A stretch of DNA of 64,000 bases from JAVVHH01 sp965199665 (GCA_965199665.1 OZ241208.1:2542001-2606000); one strand, 5' to 3'. Shown: positions 7,921-18,906, counted from the first letter of the stretch. Notes: generated by a model from the letters alone, not told the origin. Program-made: numbers and translations.

Positions 7921-9852
7921 TCACCCGTGGAAGACCAGGTAGATGCTGACCAAGGCGACGAGGCCGATCAGCATGGTGAAGGCATAGACCGCGATGGACC
8001 CGGTCTGCAGCCGGACCACCTGGCGCGACCCGTCGGCGGTGAGCGCGGCCAGGCCGTTGGGCACGCCGTCGATGATGGTGGCGTCGCCGACCTGCCAGAA
8101 GGTGCGCCCCAACCACTGCGCGGGCCGGACGAAGATCCGATCGTACAGTTCGTCGAAATACCACTTGTTGAACACGAAGCGGTACACGGCCGGTGCCGCG
8201 CCCGCGAGCTTGGCCGGCAACGTCGGCACGAACATGTACATCACGTAGGCCAAACCGATGCCGAGCACGCCGAGGATGGTCGGCAGCAGGGCGATCAGGC
8301 GGGGCACCTCGTGCATCTCGTGCATGACGTGGTTGGTCGGCGCGTTGAACACGGCGCCGGCCCAGAAGGCCGGCCAATCCTCGCCGATGAAGTAGGGCGC
8401 GAACACGGCACCCGTCGCCACCGCGCCGATCGCCAGCACGACGAGCGGCCCGAGCATCACCCAGGGGCTCTCGTGCACGTGCTCCTGCACGTGGTGGTCG
8501 GCGCGCGACGTGCCGTTGAAGGTCAGGATCAGCAGGCGCCACGAGTAGAAAGCGGTCAGGAAGGCCGCGATGGCGCCGCACCAGTAGCCGTATTTGGCGA
8601 AGCCGCCATGCGACGCCCAGGCCGCCTCCAGGATCGCATCCTTGGAGTAGTAGCCGGCGAAGATCGGGATGCCGGCCAGCGCAAGGCTACCGATCCACAT
8701 CACCGCTGCAGTCACCGGGATCTTGCGCCACAGCCCGCCCATCTTGCGGATATCCTGCTCGTCCGACATCGCGTGAATGACCGACCCGGCGGACAGGAAC
8801 AGCAGCGCCTTGAAGAAGGCATGGGTGAAGAGATGGAAGATCGACACCTGGTAGGCGCCGACGCCGGCGGCCACGAACATGTAGCCGAGCTGCGAGCAGG
8901 TCGAATACGCGATGATCCGCTTGATGTCGTTCTGCACGCACCCAATCGTCGCCGCGAACAGCGCCGTGGTGCCGCCGATGAAGGTGATGAACGCGCTCGC
9001 ATCGGGTGCGAATTGCAGCACCGGCGACATGCGCGCGACGAGGAACACGCCGGCCGTCACCATGGTCGCCGCATGGATCAAGGCGGAGACCGGAGTCGGC
9101 CCTTCCATGGCGTCCGGCAGCCAGGTGTGCAGGCCAATCTGCGCTGATTTGCCCATGGCGCCGATGAACAGGAGGAAGCCGATCACTTCGTAGGCGCGGA
9201 AGCTACTGCCCAGAAAATGGTAGCTGTCGTTCACGTGCGCCGGGATGGCGGCGAAGATCTGCGGGAACTCGATGGTGCCGAAAGTGGTAAACACCAGCGC
9301 GATGCCGAGGGCGAAGAACAGGTCGCCGACCCGGTTGACGATGAATGCCTTCATCGCGGCGCGGCAGGCGCTCGGGCGGTCGTACCAGTAGCCGATCAGC
9401 AAGTAGCTCGCCAGGCCGACGCCTTCCCAGCCGAAGAACAACTGCAGCAGGTTGTTGGCCGTCACCAGCATCAGCATGGCGAAGGTGAACAGGCTCAGAT
9501 AGCTGAAGAAGCGCGGCACCGTCGCGTCATGGCTCATGTAGCCGACACTGTAGATGTGGATCAGCGTGGCGATGAACGTCACCATCGCGACCATCAGCGC
9601 CGACAGCGTGTCGTAGCGGAGCGTCCACTCGGCGCTGAACCCGTCCACGTCGAACCAGGTGCCGAGCGAGAGCTGTCCGGGCGTGGCCGTGCCGTCAAGC
9701 ATCGGCAGGAACGACAAGGTGCCGCAGATGGCGGCGACCACCATACAGGCGATGGTAATGACCTGGCTCGGCCGGTCGCCGATCTGGCGGCCGAGCAGGC
9801 CGGCCACCAGCGAGCCCAGCAGCGGGGCGAATACCGCGACGGCATACAACAT
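7921..9852 (-). CDS. nuoL: NADH-quinone oxidoreductase subunit L
   Basis: The distal antiporter-like subunit of complex I, 643 residues, with the long lateral helix near the C-terminus expected of the family. Visible motifs include FFGWEGVGLASYLLIGYW with the pump glutamate, KSAQIGLHTWLPDAMEGPTP with the conserved lysine and histidine, and FVARMSP-like spacing after ALIHAATMVTAG. The gene starts 9 bases after the nuoK stop. A membrane protein; the C-terminal segment ends LVSIYLVFHG. Confidence 0.97.
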   Translation of the reverse strand: MLYAVAVFAPLLGSLVAGLLGRQIGDRPSQVITIACMVVAAICGTLSFLPMLDGTATPGQLSLGTWFDVDGFSAEWTLRYDTLSALMVAMVTFIATLIHIYSVGYMSHDATVPRFFSYLSLFTFAMLMLVTANNLLQLFFGWEGVGLASYLLIGYWYDRPSACRAAMKAFIVNRVGDLFFALGIALVFTTFGTIEFPQIFAAIPAHVNDSYHFLGSSFRAYEVIGFLLFIGAMGKSAQIGLHTWLPDAMEGPTPVSALIHAATMVTAGVFLVARMSPVLQFAPDASAFITFIGGTTALFAATIGCVQNDIKRIIAYSTCSQLGYMFVAAGVGAYQVSIFHLFTHAFFKALLFLSAGSVIHAMSDEQDIRKMGGLWRKIPVTAAVMWIGSLALAGIPIFAGYYSKDAILEAAWASHGGFAKYGYWCGAIAAFLTAFYSWRLLILTFNGTSRADHHVQEHVHESPWVMLGPLVVLAIGAVATGAVFAPYFIGEDWPAFWAGAVFNAPTNHVMHEMHEVPRLIALLPTILGVLGIGLAYVMYMFVPTLPAKLAGAAPAVYRFVFNKWYFDELYDRIFVRPAQWLGRTFWQVGDATIIDGVPNGLAALTADGSRQVVRLQTGSIAVYAFTMLIGLVALVSIYLVFHG

Positions 9853-9861
9853 GGGTGGTTC

Positions 9862-10173
9862 TCAGCCCCGCATCAGGTTGATGTCTTCGACCTGGATCGA
9901 GCCGCGATTGCGGTAATACACCACAACGATTGCCAACCCGATGGCCGCCTCGGCGGCCGCCACCGTCAGCACGAATAGCGCGAACACCTGCCCGGCGAGA
10001 TCGCCAAGGGCCGAGCTGAACCCGACCAAGTTGATGTTGACGGCGAGCAACATGAGCTCGATCGACATCATGATGACGATGACGTTCTTGCGGTTCAGGA
10101 AGATGCCGAAGATGCCCATCACGAGCAGCACGGCGCCCACGGCCAGGTAGTGGCCGACCCCGATCGGTCCCAT
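9862..10173 (-). CDS. nuoK: NADH-quinone oxidoreductase subunit K
   Basis: A small membrane subunit of complex I with three transmembrane helices, 103 residues, the family's usual size. It contains both conserved membrane glutamates, in IMMSIELMLLAVNINLVG and in VAAAEAAIGLAIVV. The ATG overlaps the nuoJ stop by one base (TGATG). Upstream continuation of the open frame runs antiparallel to nuoJ and is not coding. Confidence 0.97.
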   Translation of the reverse strand: MGPIGVGHYLAVGAVLLVMGIFGIFLNRKNVIVIMMSIELMLLAVNINLVGFSSALGDLAGQVFALFVLTVAAAEAAIGLAIVVVYYRNRGSIQVEDINLMRG

Positions 10174-10871
10174 CAATGCTCTCCTGGCCCGGGCTTGCCG
10201 ACGCCATGCTCGTGCGTCTCGTTCGCCGCCACCAGGGCGGGTTCCGGCTTCGGACGCAGGAAGTTGGAAACGCCCGCGCCGGTGGTGACCGAGACCATCT
10301 CCAGCGTATCGGCGACTGCGCGGGCATTCTGCTTGGCGATGTTCTGCCGCTTGGTCGTGCCGCGATCGCGATGGGTCAGCACGATGGCGCCGATCATGGC
10401 CACCATCAGGATCAACCCGGCGGTTTGGAACAGGAACACGTAATCCGTGTAGATCAGCCGGCCCAACGCGCGGGTGTTCTCGATCTCGCCCGGCACGGAG
10501 GTCATGCGGATCGCCCCGGCTTCCGGCGCGAACTTCCACCCGCCCAGCACAAGGGCGAGCTCGCCGAACAGGATCGCCCCGATGGTGGCCCCGATGGGCG
10601 TGTAGCGCTGAAACCCGGCACGCAACTCGGAGAAGTTGACGTCCAGCATCATGACGACGAACAGGAACAACACCGCCACCGCGCCGACGTAGACGATGAC
10701 GAGGATCATCGCCAGGAACTCGGCGCCCGCGATCAGGAACAGCGCCGCGGCGTTGAAAAATGCCAGGATCAGGAACAACACGGAATGCACCGGGTTGCGC
10801 GCCGTGATGACGGTGCCGGCCGAGAGCAACAGCACGGCCGCGAACAGGTAGAAGGCGAGCGTCGTGATCAT
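10173..10871 (-). CDS. nuoJ: NADH-quinone oxidoreductase subunit J
   Basis: A membrane subunit of complex I next to the quinone-to-pump junction, 232 residues with about five membrane helices. The N-terminus MITTLAFYLFAAVLLLSAG and the block EFLAMILVIVYVGAVAVLFL contain the pi-bulge region of TM3 typical of NuoJ. The C-terminus is a long polar tail, common in alphaproteobacteria. The start at 10871 overlaps the nuoI stop by four bases; the 16 codons upstream belong to nuoI's tail region. Confidence 0.96.
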   Translation of the reverse strand: MITTLAFYLFAAVLLLSAGTVITARNPVHSVLFLILAFFNAAALFLIAGAEFLAMILVIVYVGAVAVLFLFVVMMLDVNFSELRAGFQRYTPIGATIGAILFGELALVLGGWKFAPEAGAIRMTSVPGEIENTRALGRLIYTDYVFLFQTAGLILMVAMIGAIVLTHRDRGTTKRQNIAKQNARAVADTLEMVSVTTGAGVSNFLRPKPEPALVAANETHEHGVGKPGPGEH

Positions 10872-11356
10872 CGGTATGGCGCGTCCAGCTCGAGGCGCTT
10901 GGCCAGGATCAGCTCCCACTGGTCGCCGTTCGCGAGCAGCTTTTCCTTATTGTACAGCAGCTCCGAGCGCGTCTCAGTGGCGAATTCCAGGTTCGGTCCC
11001 TCGACAATGGCGTCCACCGGGCAGGCTTCCTCGCACAGGCCGCAGTAGATGCACTTCGTCATGTCGATGTCGTAGCGCGTGGTGCGGCGCGAGCCGTCAT
11101 CGCGCGGCTCGGCCTCGATGTAGATGCAGTTGGCCGGACAAACGGCCTCGCACAACTTGCAGGCGATGCACCGCTCTTCGCCGTTCGGATAGCGGCGCAG
11201 CGCGTGCTCGCCGCGGAAACGCGGAGAGAGCGGGGTACGCTCGAACGGGTAGTTGATGGTCGCTTTGCGCCGAAAGAAATACTTCAGCGTCAGCCAGAGG
11301 CCGCCGACGAGCTCACTCAGTAGCAAGCTCCGGGCGGCGCGATCGATGCTCGCCAT
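10868..11356 (-). CDS. nuoI: NADH-quinone oxidoreductase subunit I (2 x 4Fe-4S)
   Basis: The ferredoxin-like subunit of the connecting arm of complex I. It carries clusters N6a and N6b in two C-x2-C-x2-C-x3-C motifs, CIACKLCEAVCP and CIYCGLCEEACP. The product is 162 residues, the normal alphaproteobacterial length. An amphipathic N-terminus (LLLSELVGGLWLTLKYFF) anchors it at the membrane. It is followed by nuoJ with a four-base overlap and preceded by nuoH with a 4-base gap. Confidence 0.97.
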   Translation of the reverse strand: MASIDRAARSLLLSELVGGLWLTLKYFFRRKATINYPFERTPLSPRFRGEHALRRYPNGEERCIACKLCEAVCPANCIYIEAEPRDDGSRRTTRYDIDMTKCIYCGLCEEACPVDAIVEGPNLEFATETRSELLYNKEKLLANGDQWELILAKRLELDAPYR

Positions 11357-11360
11357 GGAT

Positions 11361-12380
11361 TTAGGCTCCTTGCTGGCCCGGGAGCCAGCCGAAGGCGAGC
11401 AGAACGCCCGCCGTGAGAATGAGCCACCCCAGCGAAAGCGGCAGGAAGACCTTCCAACCCAGCCGCATCAACTGGTCGTAGCGGAAGCGCGGGAACGTCG
11501 CCCGCACCCAAATGAACATGAACAACACCAGGCAGATCTTGGCGATGAACCAAAGCGGCCCGGGGATCCAGGTGAACGGCGCAAACGGGATCGGGCTCAG
11601 CCAGCCGCCGAGGAACAGGATGGCGGTCATGGCCGACATCAGGATCATGTTCGCGTATTCGCCGAGGAAGAACAGCCCGAACGTCATCGCGCCATACTCG
11701 ACGTGGAAGCCACCCACAATCTCGCTCTCGCCTTCCGGCAGGTCGAACGGCGCGCGGTTGGTTTCCGCCAAGATCGAGATGAAGAACACAATGAACATCG
11801 GGAATAATGGAATGAAGAACCAGACGCGCTGCTGCGCCATCACGATGTCGGTCAGGTTCAGCGATCCGGCGCACAACAGCACCGTGACCATCACGAAACC
11901 CATGCTGACTTCGTAGCTGACCATCTGCGCTGCCGAGCGCAGCGCGCCCAGGAAGGCATATTTCGAGTTACTCGCCCAGCCCGCGATGACGATGCCGTAC
12001 ACGCCGAGCGAACTGATCGCGAACAGGTAAAGCACGCCGACGTTGATGTCGGCGATCGCCCAGCCTTCGTTCACCGGGATGACCGCCCAGGCCAGCATGG
12101 CCAGCGTCATCGTCAGCAGCGGCGCCACGATGAACAGAATACGATTCGCCCCGGTCGGGATGATCGTCTCCTTGGTCAGCATCTTCAGCGCGTCGGCGAA
12201 CGGCTGCAGTAGGCCGAACGGGCCCACCACGTTCGGCCCGATGCGCATCTGCATCGCTGCCATCACCTTGCGCTCGGCCAGTGTCAGGTAGGCCACCGCA
12301 ATCAGTACCGGCACCAGGATCGCCAACGTCTTGAGGACGGTGAGGATCAGGATCCCGAAATCAGTGTCCCAGAACGGCAT
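11361..12380 (-). CDS. nuoH: NADH-quinone oxidoreductase subunit H
   Basis: The membrane subunit that forms much of the quinone-binding cavity of complex I, 339 residues with about eight helices. Highly conserved cytoplasmic loops are present: QMRIGPNVVGPFGLLQPFAD followed by the KEXXXP-type segment TKETIIPTGAN, and ETNRAPFDLPEGESEIVGGF. The start at 12380 (MPFWDTDFG) overlaps the nuoG stop by one base. The open frame extends 15 codons further upstream, but that is nuoG sequence. Confidence 0.97.
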   Translation of the reverse strand: MPFWDTDFGILILTVLKTLAILVPVLIAVAYLTLAERKVMAAMQMRIGPNVVGPFGLLQPFADALKMLTKETIIPTGANRILFIVAPLLTMTLAMLAWAVIPVNEGWAIADINVGVLYLFAISSLGVYGIVIAGWASNSKYAFLGALRSAAQMVSYEVSMGFVMVTVLLCAGSLNLTDIVMAQQRVWFFIPLFPMFIVFFISILAETNRAPFDLPEGESEIVGGFHVEYGAMTFGLFFLGEYANMILMSAMTAILFLGGWLSPIPFAPFTWIPGPLWFIAKICLVLFMFIWVRATFPRFRYDQLMRLGWKVFLPLSLGWLILTAGVLLAFGWLPGQQGA

Positions 12381-14416
12381 CACTCGGCCGCCATGGCCGT
12401 CGGCGCCGCGAACAGCTTGCTGCACTCGGCCATCACGGCGCTCGCCCGTGCGATGGGGTTGGTCAGGTAGTAGTCCGCGATCGCCGGTGCGAAGGCTTCC
12501 GCGCCCAACGACCCCGACCCGGCCGGGCCCTTGGCGTCGTCATTGGCGGTGCGGGAAAACGACCAGCGGAACACCGGGCTGATCTGCTCCAGCCGCGCGC
12601 GCACGCCGTCCAGCGTGTCGTACGGCAGGTTCTTGCCGATCACGGCGCTGAACGCGCGCAAGATGGCCCAGTCCTCCCGGGCCTCGCCGGGCGGCTGGCA
12701 GGACAGGAAGCCGCGCTGCACGCGCCCTTCCGTGTTGACCCAGGTGCCGCTTTTCTCCGTATAGGCCGCACCCGGCAGGATGACGTCGGCCCGCGCCGCG
12801 CCCCGGTCGCCATGGTGTCCCTGGTAGACGACGAACGTATCGGGCCCGATCCGGGCCGTGTCGAACTCGTCGGCACCGAGCAGCCAGAGCAGGTCCACCC
12901 CACCCCCGAGCATGTCGGCCATCGGCTTGGCGCCGGGTCCCGGCACGAAGCCGATGTCGAGCGCGCCAACCCGGCTGGCGGCGCTGTGCAGCACGTTGAA
13001 GCCGTGCCAATCCGCGCCGATCGCGCCGATTTCGGCCGCCAACGACCAGGCGGCGGCCAGCACGGCCGCGCCGTCGGGCCGCGCCGTGGCAGCCGAGCCG
13101 ACGATGATCATCGGCCGCTTGGCATCGGTCAGGACCTGCCTGAAGTCGCCGAGATCGGCGAGCGCTTGCGGCCCCTCCCCCAGCGAGGTCACGTCGTAGA
13201 TGGCGCCCGGCAGCGCGCCGATCGTGCCGATACGGCAGCCACCGGCCAGCCAGCGCTTGCGGATGCGCGCGTTCAGCACCGGCGACTCCCGCCGCGGATT
13301 GGTGCCGACCAGCAGGATCGCGTCGGCGTCCTCGATGCCGGCCACGCTCGAGTTGAACAGGTAGAACTCGCGCCGCGACGCATCCAGCGCCGCCCCATCC
13401 TGCCGGCAATCGACGTTGGCCGAGCCGAGCGACGCCAGCAGGTCCTTCAGCGCCACCATGCTCTCGACGTCGCACAGATCGCCGGCGATCGCACCGATCT
13501 TCTCGGGCGCCGTCGTCTTGATCTTGTCGGCGATCGCTTTGAAAGCCTCCGGCCAGCTTGCCGCCCGCAGCTTGCCGTTCTCGCGCACCCACGGTTTGTC
13601 GAGCCGGCGGCGCTTCAGCCCGTCGAGCGCGTAGCGGGACTTGTCGCCCAGCCACTCCTCGTTCACGTCCTCGTTGATGCGCGGCAGGATACGCAACACC
13701 TCGGCCCCGCGGGCATCGATCCGGATGGCCGCACCCAAGGCGTCATGCACGTCGACGCTGTCGGTCTTGCGGTATTCCCATGGCCGCGCCTGGTAGTTCC
13801 ACGGCTTCGGCAGCAGCGCTCCCACCGGGCAGATGTCGGCCAGATTGCCCGACAGCTCCGACGTGAGCGCCTGCTCGATGTAGGTCCCGACCTCCATGTT
13901 CTCGCCGCGCCCGGTCGCGCCCATCTCGGGCACGCCCGCGATCTCGCTGGAGAAGCGGATGCAGCGCGTGCAATGGATGCACCGGGTCATGACCGTCTTG
14001 ATCAACGGGCCCAGATACTTGTCCTTCACCGCGCGCTTGTTCTCGGCGTAGCGCGAGTGGTCCATGCCGTAGCCGAACGCCTGGTCCTGCAGGTCGCACT
14101 CACCGCCCTGGTCGCAGATGGGGCAGTCCAGCGGGTGGTTGATCAGCAGGAATTCCATCACGCCGCGGCGTGCGTTGCGCACCATCGGCGTGTCGGTCTT
14201 GACCACCATGCCGTCCGCCACCGGATAGGCGCAGGACGCCACCGGCTTGGGTGCCTTCTCGATCTCGACCAGGCACATCCGGCAATTGCCGGCCACCGAA
14301 AGCCGCTCGTGATAGCAGAAACGCGGGATCTCGACGCCGGCCTGCTCGCAGGCCTGGATGACCGCGGCGCCGTTCGGAACCTCGACCTCGATACCGTTGA
14401 CCGTGAGCTTCGCCAT
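12380..14416 (-). CDS. nuoG: NADH-quinone oxidoreductase subunit G
   Basis: The large peripheral subunit of complex I, 678 residues. The N-terminal [2Fe-2S] domain has IPRFCYHERLSVAGNCRMCL, followed by the His-Cys-ligated cluster in HPLDCPICDQGGECDLQDQ, then TRCIHCTRCIRF and ICPVGALLPKPW for further 4Fe-4S clusters. The remaining 450 residues form a molybdopterin-oxidoreductase-like fold without cofactor. The size fits the alphaproteobacterial/mitochondrial type rather than the 900-residue E. coli form. It lies 9 bases after nuoF. Confidence 0.97.
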   Translation of the reverse strand: MAKLTVNGIEVEVPNGAAVIQACEQAGVEIPRFCYHERLSVAGNCRMCLVEIEKAPKPVASCAYPVADGMVVKTDTPMVRNARRGVMEFLLINHPLDCPICDQGGECDLQDQAFGYGMDHSRYAENKRAVKDKYLGPLIKTVMTRCIHCTRCIRFSSEIAGVPEMGATGRGENMEVGTYIEQALTSELSGNLADICPVGALLPKPWNYQARPWEYRKTDSVDVHDALGAAIRIDARGAEVLRILPRINEDVNEEWLGDKSRYALDGLKRRRLDKPWVRENGKLRAASWPEAFKAIADKIKTTAPEKIGAIAGDLCDVESMVALKDLLASLGSANVDCRQDGAALDASRREFYLFNSSVAGIEDADAILLVGTNPRRESPVLNARIRKRWLAGGCRIGTIGALPGAIYDVTSLGEGPQALADLGDFRQVLTDAKRPMIIVGSAATARPDGAAVLAAAWSLAAEIGAIGADWHGFNVLHSAASRVGALDIGFVPGPGAKPMADMLGGGVDLLWLLGADEFDTARIGPDTFVVYQGHHGDRGAARADVILPGAAYTEKSGTWVNTEGRVQRGFLSCQPPGEAREDWAILRAFSAVIGKNLPYDTLDGVRARLEQISPVFRWSFSRTANDDAKGPAGSGSLGAEAFAPAIADYYLTNPIARASAVMAECSKLFAAPTAMAAE

Positions 14417-14425
14417 GTCTCGTCC

Positions 14426-15736
<1,311 letters not shown>

Positions 15737-15738
15737 GG

Positions 15739-16419
15739 CTACTTCACCTCCACCAGAGTCGTCGGGCCGCCTTCTGGCGCCGACGTCACGCGCCCGATCG
15801 TCGAACCCGGCGTGGGCCGCTCGCCGCGGCGCAGGGCCTGCAGCAACTCCCGCGTCCGCGCGTAATCGAGGTCTTCGTAGTAATCGTCATCGACCTGCAG
15901 GATCGGCGCGTTCACGCAGGCGCCGAGGCACTCGACCTCCGACAGCGTGAACATCCCGTCCGCCGAGGTCTGCTTGTAGCCGGTCACCCCGATCTCGTCG
16001 CGGCACGCCCGCGCGATCTCGTCGGAGCCACGCAGCCAGCACGGCGTGGTTCCGCACACCTGCAGGTGCACCCGCCCAATCGGCGCCATGTTGAACATGA
16101 AATAAAACGTCGCGACCTCGTAAACGCGGATCGGCGGCACCTCGAGCCGGGCTGCCACCACATCCATCGCCACCCGCGGCACCCACGCGCTGCCGGTCAG
16201 CCGGCCCATCTGCCGCTGCACCGTGTAAAGGATCGGGATCACCGCGCTCGCCTTGCGCGACGGCGGATACTTCTTCAGCGTCCACTCGATCTCGCGCTCG
16301 CTCTCCGCGTCGAACGCGAAATGCGCGGGCTCCTCCTTCGGGTCGGACGGCGCATTCACGCCGATCGCCTCCGGTCGCAGGGCGGCCGAACCGGCCTCGA
16401 TGTCGTTGTCGTTGGCCAT
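15739..16419 (-). CDS. nuoE: NADH-quinone oxidoreductase subunit E (2Fe-2S)
   Basis: A thioredoxin-like [2Fe-2S] subunit (cluster N1a) of the NADH module, 226 residues. The four cysteine ligands sit in VCGTTPCWLRG and VECLGACVNAP, the expected C-x4-C and C-x3-C spacing. The fold region starts near FAFDAESEREIEWTLKKYP. About 25 extra N-terminal residues are polar and probably disordered. It follows nuoD by 2 bases. Confidence 0.97.
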   Translation of the reverse strand: MANDNDIEAGSAALRPEAIGVNAPSDPKEEPAHFAFDAESEREIEWTLKKYPPSRKASAVIPILYTVQRQMGRLTGSAWVPRVAMDVVAARLEVPPIRVYEVATFYFMFNMAPIGRVHLQVCGTTPCWLRGSDEIARACRDEIGVTGYKQTSADGMFTLSEVECLGACVNAPILQVDDDYYEDLDYARTRELLQALRRGERPTPGSTIGRVTSAPEGGPTTLVEVK

Positions 16420-16421
16420 GA

Positions 16422-17678
16422 CTACCTGTCGATCTCGCCGAACACCACGTCGAGCGATCCGATGATCGCCACCGCATCGGCCAGCATGTGCCGGCGCGAC
16501 ATGTGCTCGATCGCCTGCAGGAAGGAGAACCCGGTCGGCCGAATCTTGCAGCGATACGGACGATTGCTGCCGTCGGCCACCAGATACACGCCGAACTCAC
16601 CCTTCGGGCTCTCCGTCGCCGTGTAGGTCGCGCCCTGCGGAATGTGGTAGCCCTCGGTGTACAGCTTGAAGTGGTGGATCAGCGCTTCCATCGAGCGCTT
16701 CATCTCCTGGCGCTTGGGCGGCGTGAACTTGTTGTCCTGGATGCGTACCGGGCCCGCCGGCAGGCGCTGCAGGCATTGCTTGATGATGCGCACGCTCTGG
16801 CGCATCTCGCTCATCCGCACGAGGTAGCGGTCGTAACAGTCGCCGTTGCGCCCGACCGGGATGTCGAACTCGACCTCCGGATACATCTCATACGGACGCG
16901 ACTTGCGCAGGTCCCACGCGATGCCGCTCGCCCGGATCGGCGGCCCCGAGAATCCCCAGGCCAGCGCATCCTCTGGCGTCATGATGCCGATATCGACCGT
17001 GCGCTGCTTCCAGATCCGGTTACCGGTCAGCAACGTCTCAAGTTCGTCCACGAAAGTGGGAAAGCGCTCGGCCCACGCTGCGATCCGGTCGGTCAGCCCA
17101 TCCGGCAGGTCGCGGTTGACGCCGCCGGCGCGGAAGTAGTTGGCGTGATATCGCGCGCCGGAAGCGTCGTCGTAGAACTCGAGCAGATGCTCGCGCTCCT
17201 CGAAGCCCCACAGGCTCGGCGTGATCGCGCCCACGTCCAGCGCATACGTTGTGATGTTGAGCAGGTGGTTCAGGACGCGGGTGATCTCCGCGAACATGGT
17301 GCGGATCCAGCGCGCCCGCTCCGGCGCCTCGATACCGAGCAGCTTCTCCTGCGCCAGCACCCAGGTGTGCTCCATGCACATCGGGCTGACGTAATCGAGC
17401 CGGTCGAAATACGGCGTCGATTGGATGTAGCTCTTGTACTCCATCAGCTTTTCGGTGCCGCGATGCAGCAGGCCGATGTGCGGGTCCGCCCGCTCGACCA
17501 CTTCGCCGTCCATCTCGAGGATGAGGCGCAGGACGCCGTGGGCCGCCGGATGCTGCGGCCCGAAGTTGATGGTGTGGTTGTCGACCTCGATCACCTTGGC
17601 GGTGTTGTGCGATCCCTCGCCCGGCGTGGTGGCGCCACCGCCCGCATGAACGCGGTTCTTGACGATATCCTCGCTCAT
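16422..17678 (-). CDS. nuoD: NADH-quinone oxidoreductase subunit D
   Basis: The 49-kDa-type subunit that forms the quinone site with NuoB. The 418-residue product has the signature NFGPQHPAAHGVLRLILEMD near the N-terminus, then EYKSYIQSTPYFDRLDYVSP and YTEGYHIPQGATYTATESPK. NuoC and NuoD are separate genes here, not the fused NuoCD of E. coli. The ATG overlaps the nuoC stop by four bases. An extended N-terminus of about 30 residues precedes the conserved part. Confidence 0.97.
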   Translation of the reverse strand: MSEDIVKNRVHAGGGATTPGEGSHNTAKVIEVDNHTINFGPQHPAAHGVLRLILEMDGEVVERADPHIGLLHRGTEKLMEYKSYIQSTPYFDRLDYVSPMCMEHTWVLAQEKLLGIEAPERARWIRTMFAEITRVLNHLLNITTYALDVGAITPSLWGFEEREHLLEFYDDASGARYHANYFRAGGVNRDLPDGLTDRIAAWAERFPTFVDELETLLTGNRIWKQRTVDIGIMTPEDALAWGFSGPPIRASGIAWDLRKSRPYEMYPEVEFDIPVGRNGDCYDRYLVRMSEMRQSVRIIKQCLQRLPAGPVRIQDNKFTPPKRQEMKRSMEALIHHFKLYTEGYHIPQGATYTATESPKGEFGVYLVADGSNRPYRCKIRPTGFSFLQAIEHMSRRHMLADAVAIIGSLDVVFGEIDR

Positions 17679-18328
17679 GCGTTCCCCCGCTCGTCGCTCG
17701 GCAGCTTCATGCCCGGTAGCCGACCGGCCGCCTTGCGCGCCTCGTGCGCCTTCTCGTCGCCGGGCAACGTGACCATGCCCTCCCATGGCGACACGAAGTC
17801 GAAGTTCCGGAAGTCGGCCTGCAGCGAGACCGGCTCGTTGACCACCTGCTTGCGCTCTTCGTCCCACCGCACCTCGACATACCCGGTCAGCGGGAAGTCC
17901 TTGCGCAGCGGATGCCCGTTGAACCCGTAATCGGTCAGGATGCGGCGATGGTCCGGTTGGCCGGCAAAGTGGATGCCGTAAAGATCCCACGCCTCGCGCT
18001 CGAACCAGGTCGCCACCGGCCAGATCGGCCAGCTGCTCGGCACCGCTTGCTCGTCATCGGTCCGCACGATCACGCGGATGCGCCAGTTCTTGGACACGCT
18101 CAGCAGGTTGTAGACCACGTCGAACCGCTCGGCGCGATCGGGCCAGTCGACCCCGCAAATGTCCATCAACTGCTCGAACGCAAAGCGCGGATCGTCGCGC
18201 AGCGTCCGCAGCAAGCTCTCCAGCTGCCCCCGCTGCGCGTGCAGCACGACCTCGTCGAGGTCCAGCGCCACACGCTCGACGCCCGGCAGCCCGGCCGCCA
18301 GCGCGTGCAATTCCGCCACGTCAGCCAC
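17675..18328 (-). CDS. nuoC: NADH-quinone oxidoreductase subunit C
   Basis: The 30-kDa-type peripheral subunit of complex I, 217 residues. Conserved blocks are LMDICGVDWPDRAERFDVVY, WFEREAWDLYGIHFAGQPDH and RRILTDYGFNGHPLRKDFPL. I place the start at GTG 18328 (VADVAELHAL), which overlaps the nuoB end by 8 bases. The open frame continues upstream only through nuoB sequence, and no ATG fits. The non-ATG start within the preceding gene suggests translational coupling. Confidence 0.95.
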   Translation of the reverse strand: MADVAELHALAAGLPGVERVALDLDEVVLHAQRGQLESLLRTLRDDPRFAFEQLMDICGVDWPDRAERFDVVYNLLSVSKNWRIRVIVRTDDEQAVPSSWPIWPVATWFEREAWDLYGIHFAGQPDHRRILTDYGFNGHPLRKDFPLTGYVEVRWDEERKQVVNEPVSLQADFRNFDFVSPWEGMVTLPGDEKAHEARKAAGRLPGMKLPSDERGNA

Positions 18329-18902
18329 GAAGAATGGTCCCCGTGCGGCGGATCTTCTTCTGCAGTTGCATGATCCCGTAGACCAGCGCCTCCGCCGTCG
18401 GCGGACAGCCCGGCACATACACGTCGACCGGCACGATGCGGTCGCACCCGCGCACCACGGAATAGCTGTAATGGTAATAGCCGCCGCCATTGGCGCAGCT
18501 GCCCATGGAGATTACCCAGCGCGGCTCCGGCATCTGGTCGTAGACCTTGCGCAGCGCCGGCGCCATCTTGTTGGTCAGCGTGCCTGCGACAATCATCACG
18601 TCCGACTGCCGCGGCGATGCGCGCGGAATCACTCCGAACCGGTCGAGGTCGTAGCGCGGCATGTAGGCGTGGATCATCTCCACCGCGCAGCACGCCAGCC
18701 CGAACGTCATCGGCCACAGGCTGCCCGTACGCGCCCAGTTCACCACCTTGTCCAGGTTGGCGACCACGAAGCCCTTGTCCGCGACCTCGCCGGTGATGCC
18801 CTTGATCACCGCATCCTGCGCCGCGCCCGGCGGCAGCTCGTCCCGGTTCCACGCCAGATCGTCCAGGGCGGGACGACCGATCGTCGACTGATTGGCACTC
18901 AT
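18321..18902 (-). CDS. nuoB: NADH-quinone oxidoreductase subunit B (N2 cluster)
   Basis: It carries the terminal cluster N2 that reduces quinone. The 193-residue product has the tandem cysteines in FGLACCAVEMIHAY and further ligands in MGSCANGGGYYHYSYSVVRG and DVYVPGCPPTAEAL. The start chosen is ATG 18902 (MSANQSTIG), 4 bases after nuoA and behind TGGAGTGGG; a longer frame from 18941 would overlap nuoA. The N-terminus is polar, with the conserved domain starting around residue 40. Confidence 0.97.
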   Translation of the reverse strand: MSANQSTIGRPALDDLAWNRDELPPGAAQDAVIKGITGEVADKGFVVANLDKVVNWARTGSLWPMTFGLACCAVEMIHAYMPRYDLDRFGVIPRASPRQSDVMIVAGTLTNKMAPALRKVYDQMPEPRWVISMGSCANGGGYYHYSYSVVRGCDRIVPVDVYVPGCPPTAEALVYGIMQLQKKIRRTGTILRG

Positions 18903-18906
18903 GCCG

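Noticed and set aside
6368..8581. Apparent NuoL-NuoM fusion frame
   Set aside because: The frame is open upstream of NuoM only through NuoL's sequence in another frame. NuoL itself is complete and ends at 7921.
16422..18328. Fused nuoCD gene
   Set aside because: nuoC and nuoD lie in different frames, each with its own stop and start, overlapping by four bases.
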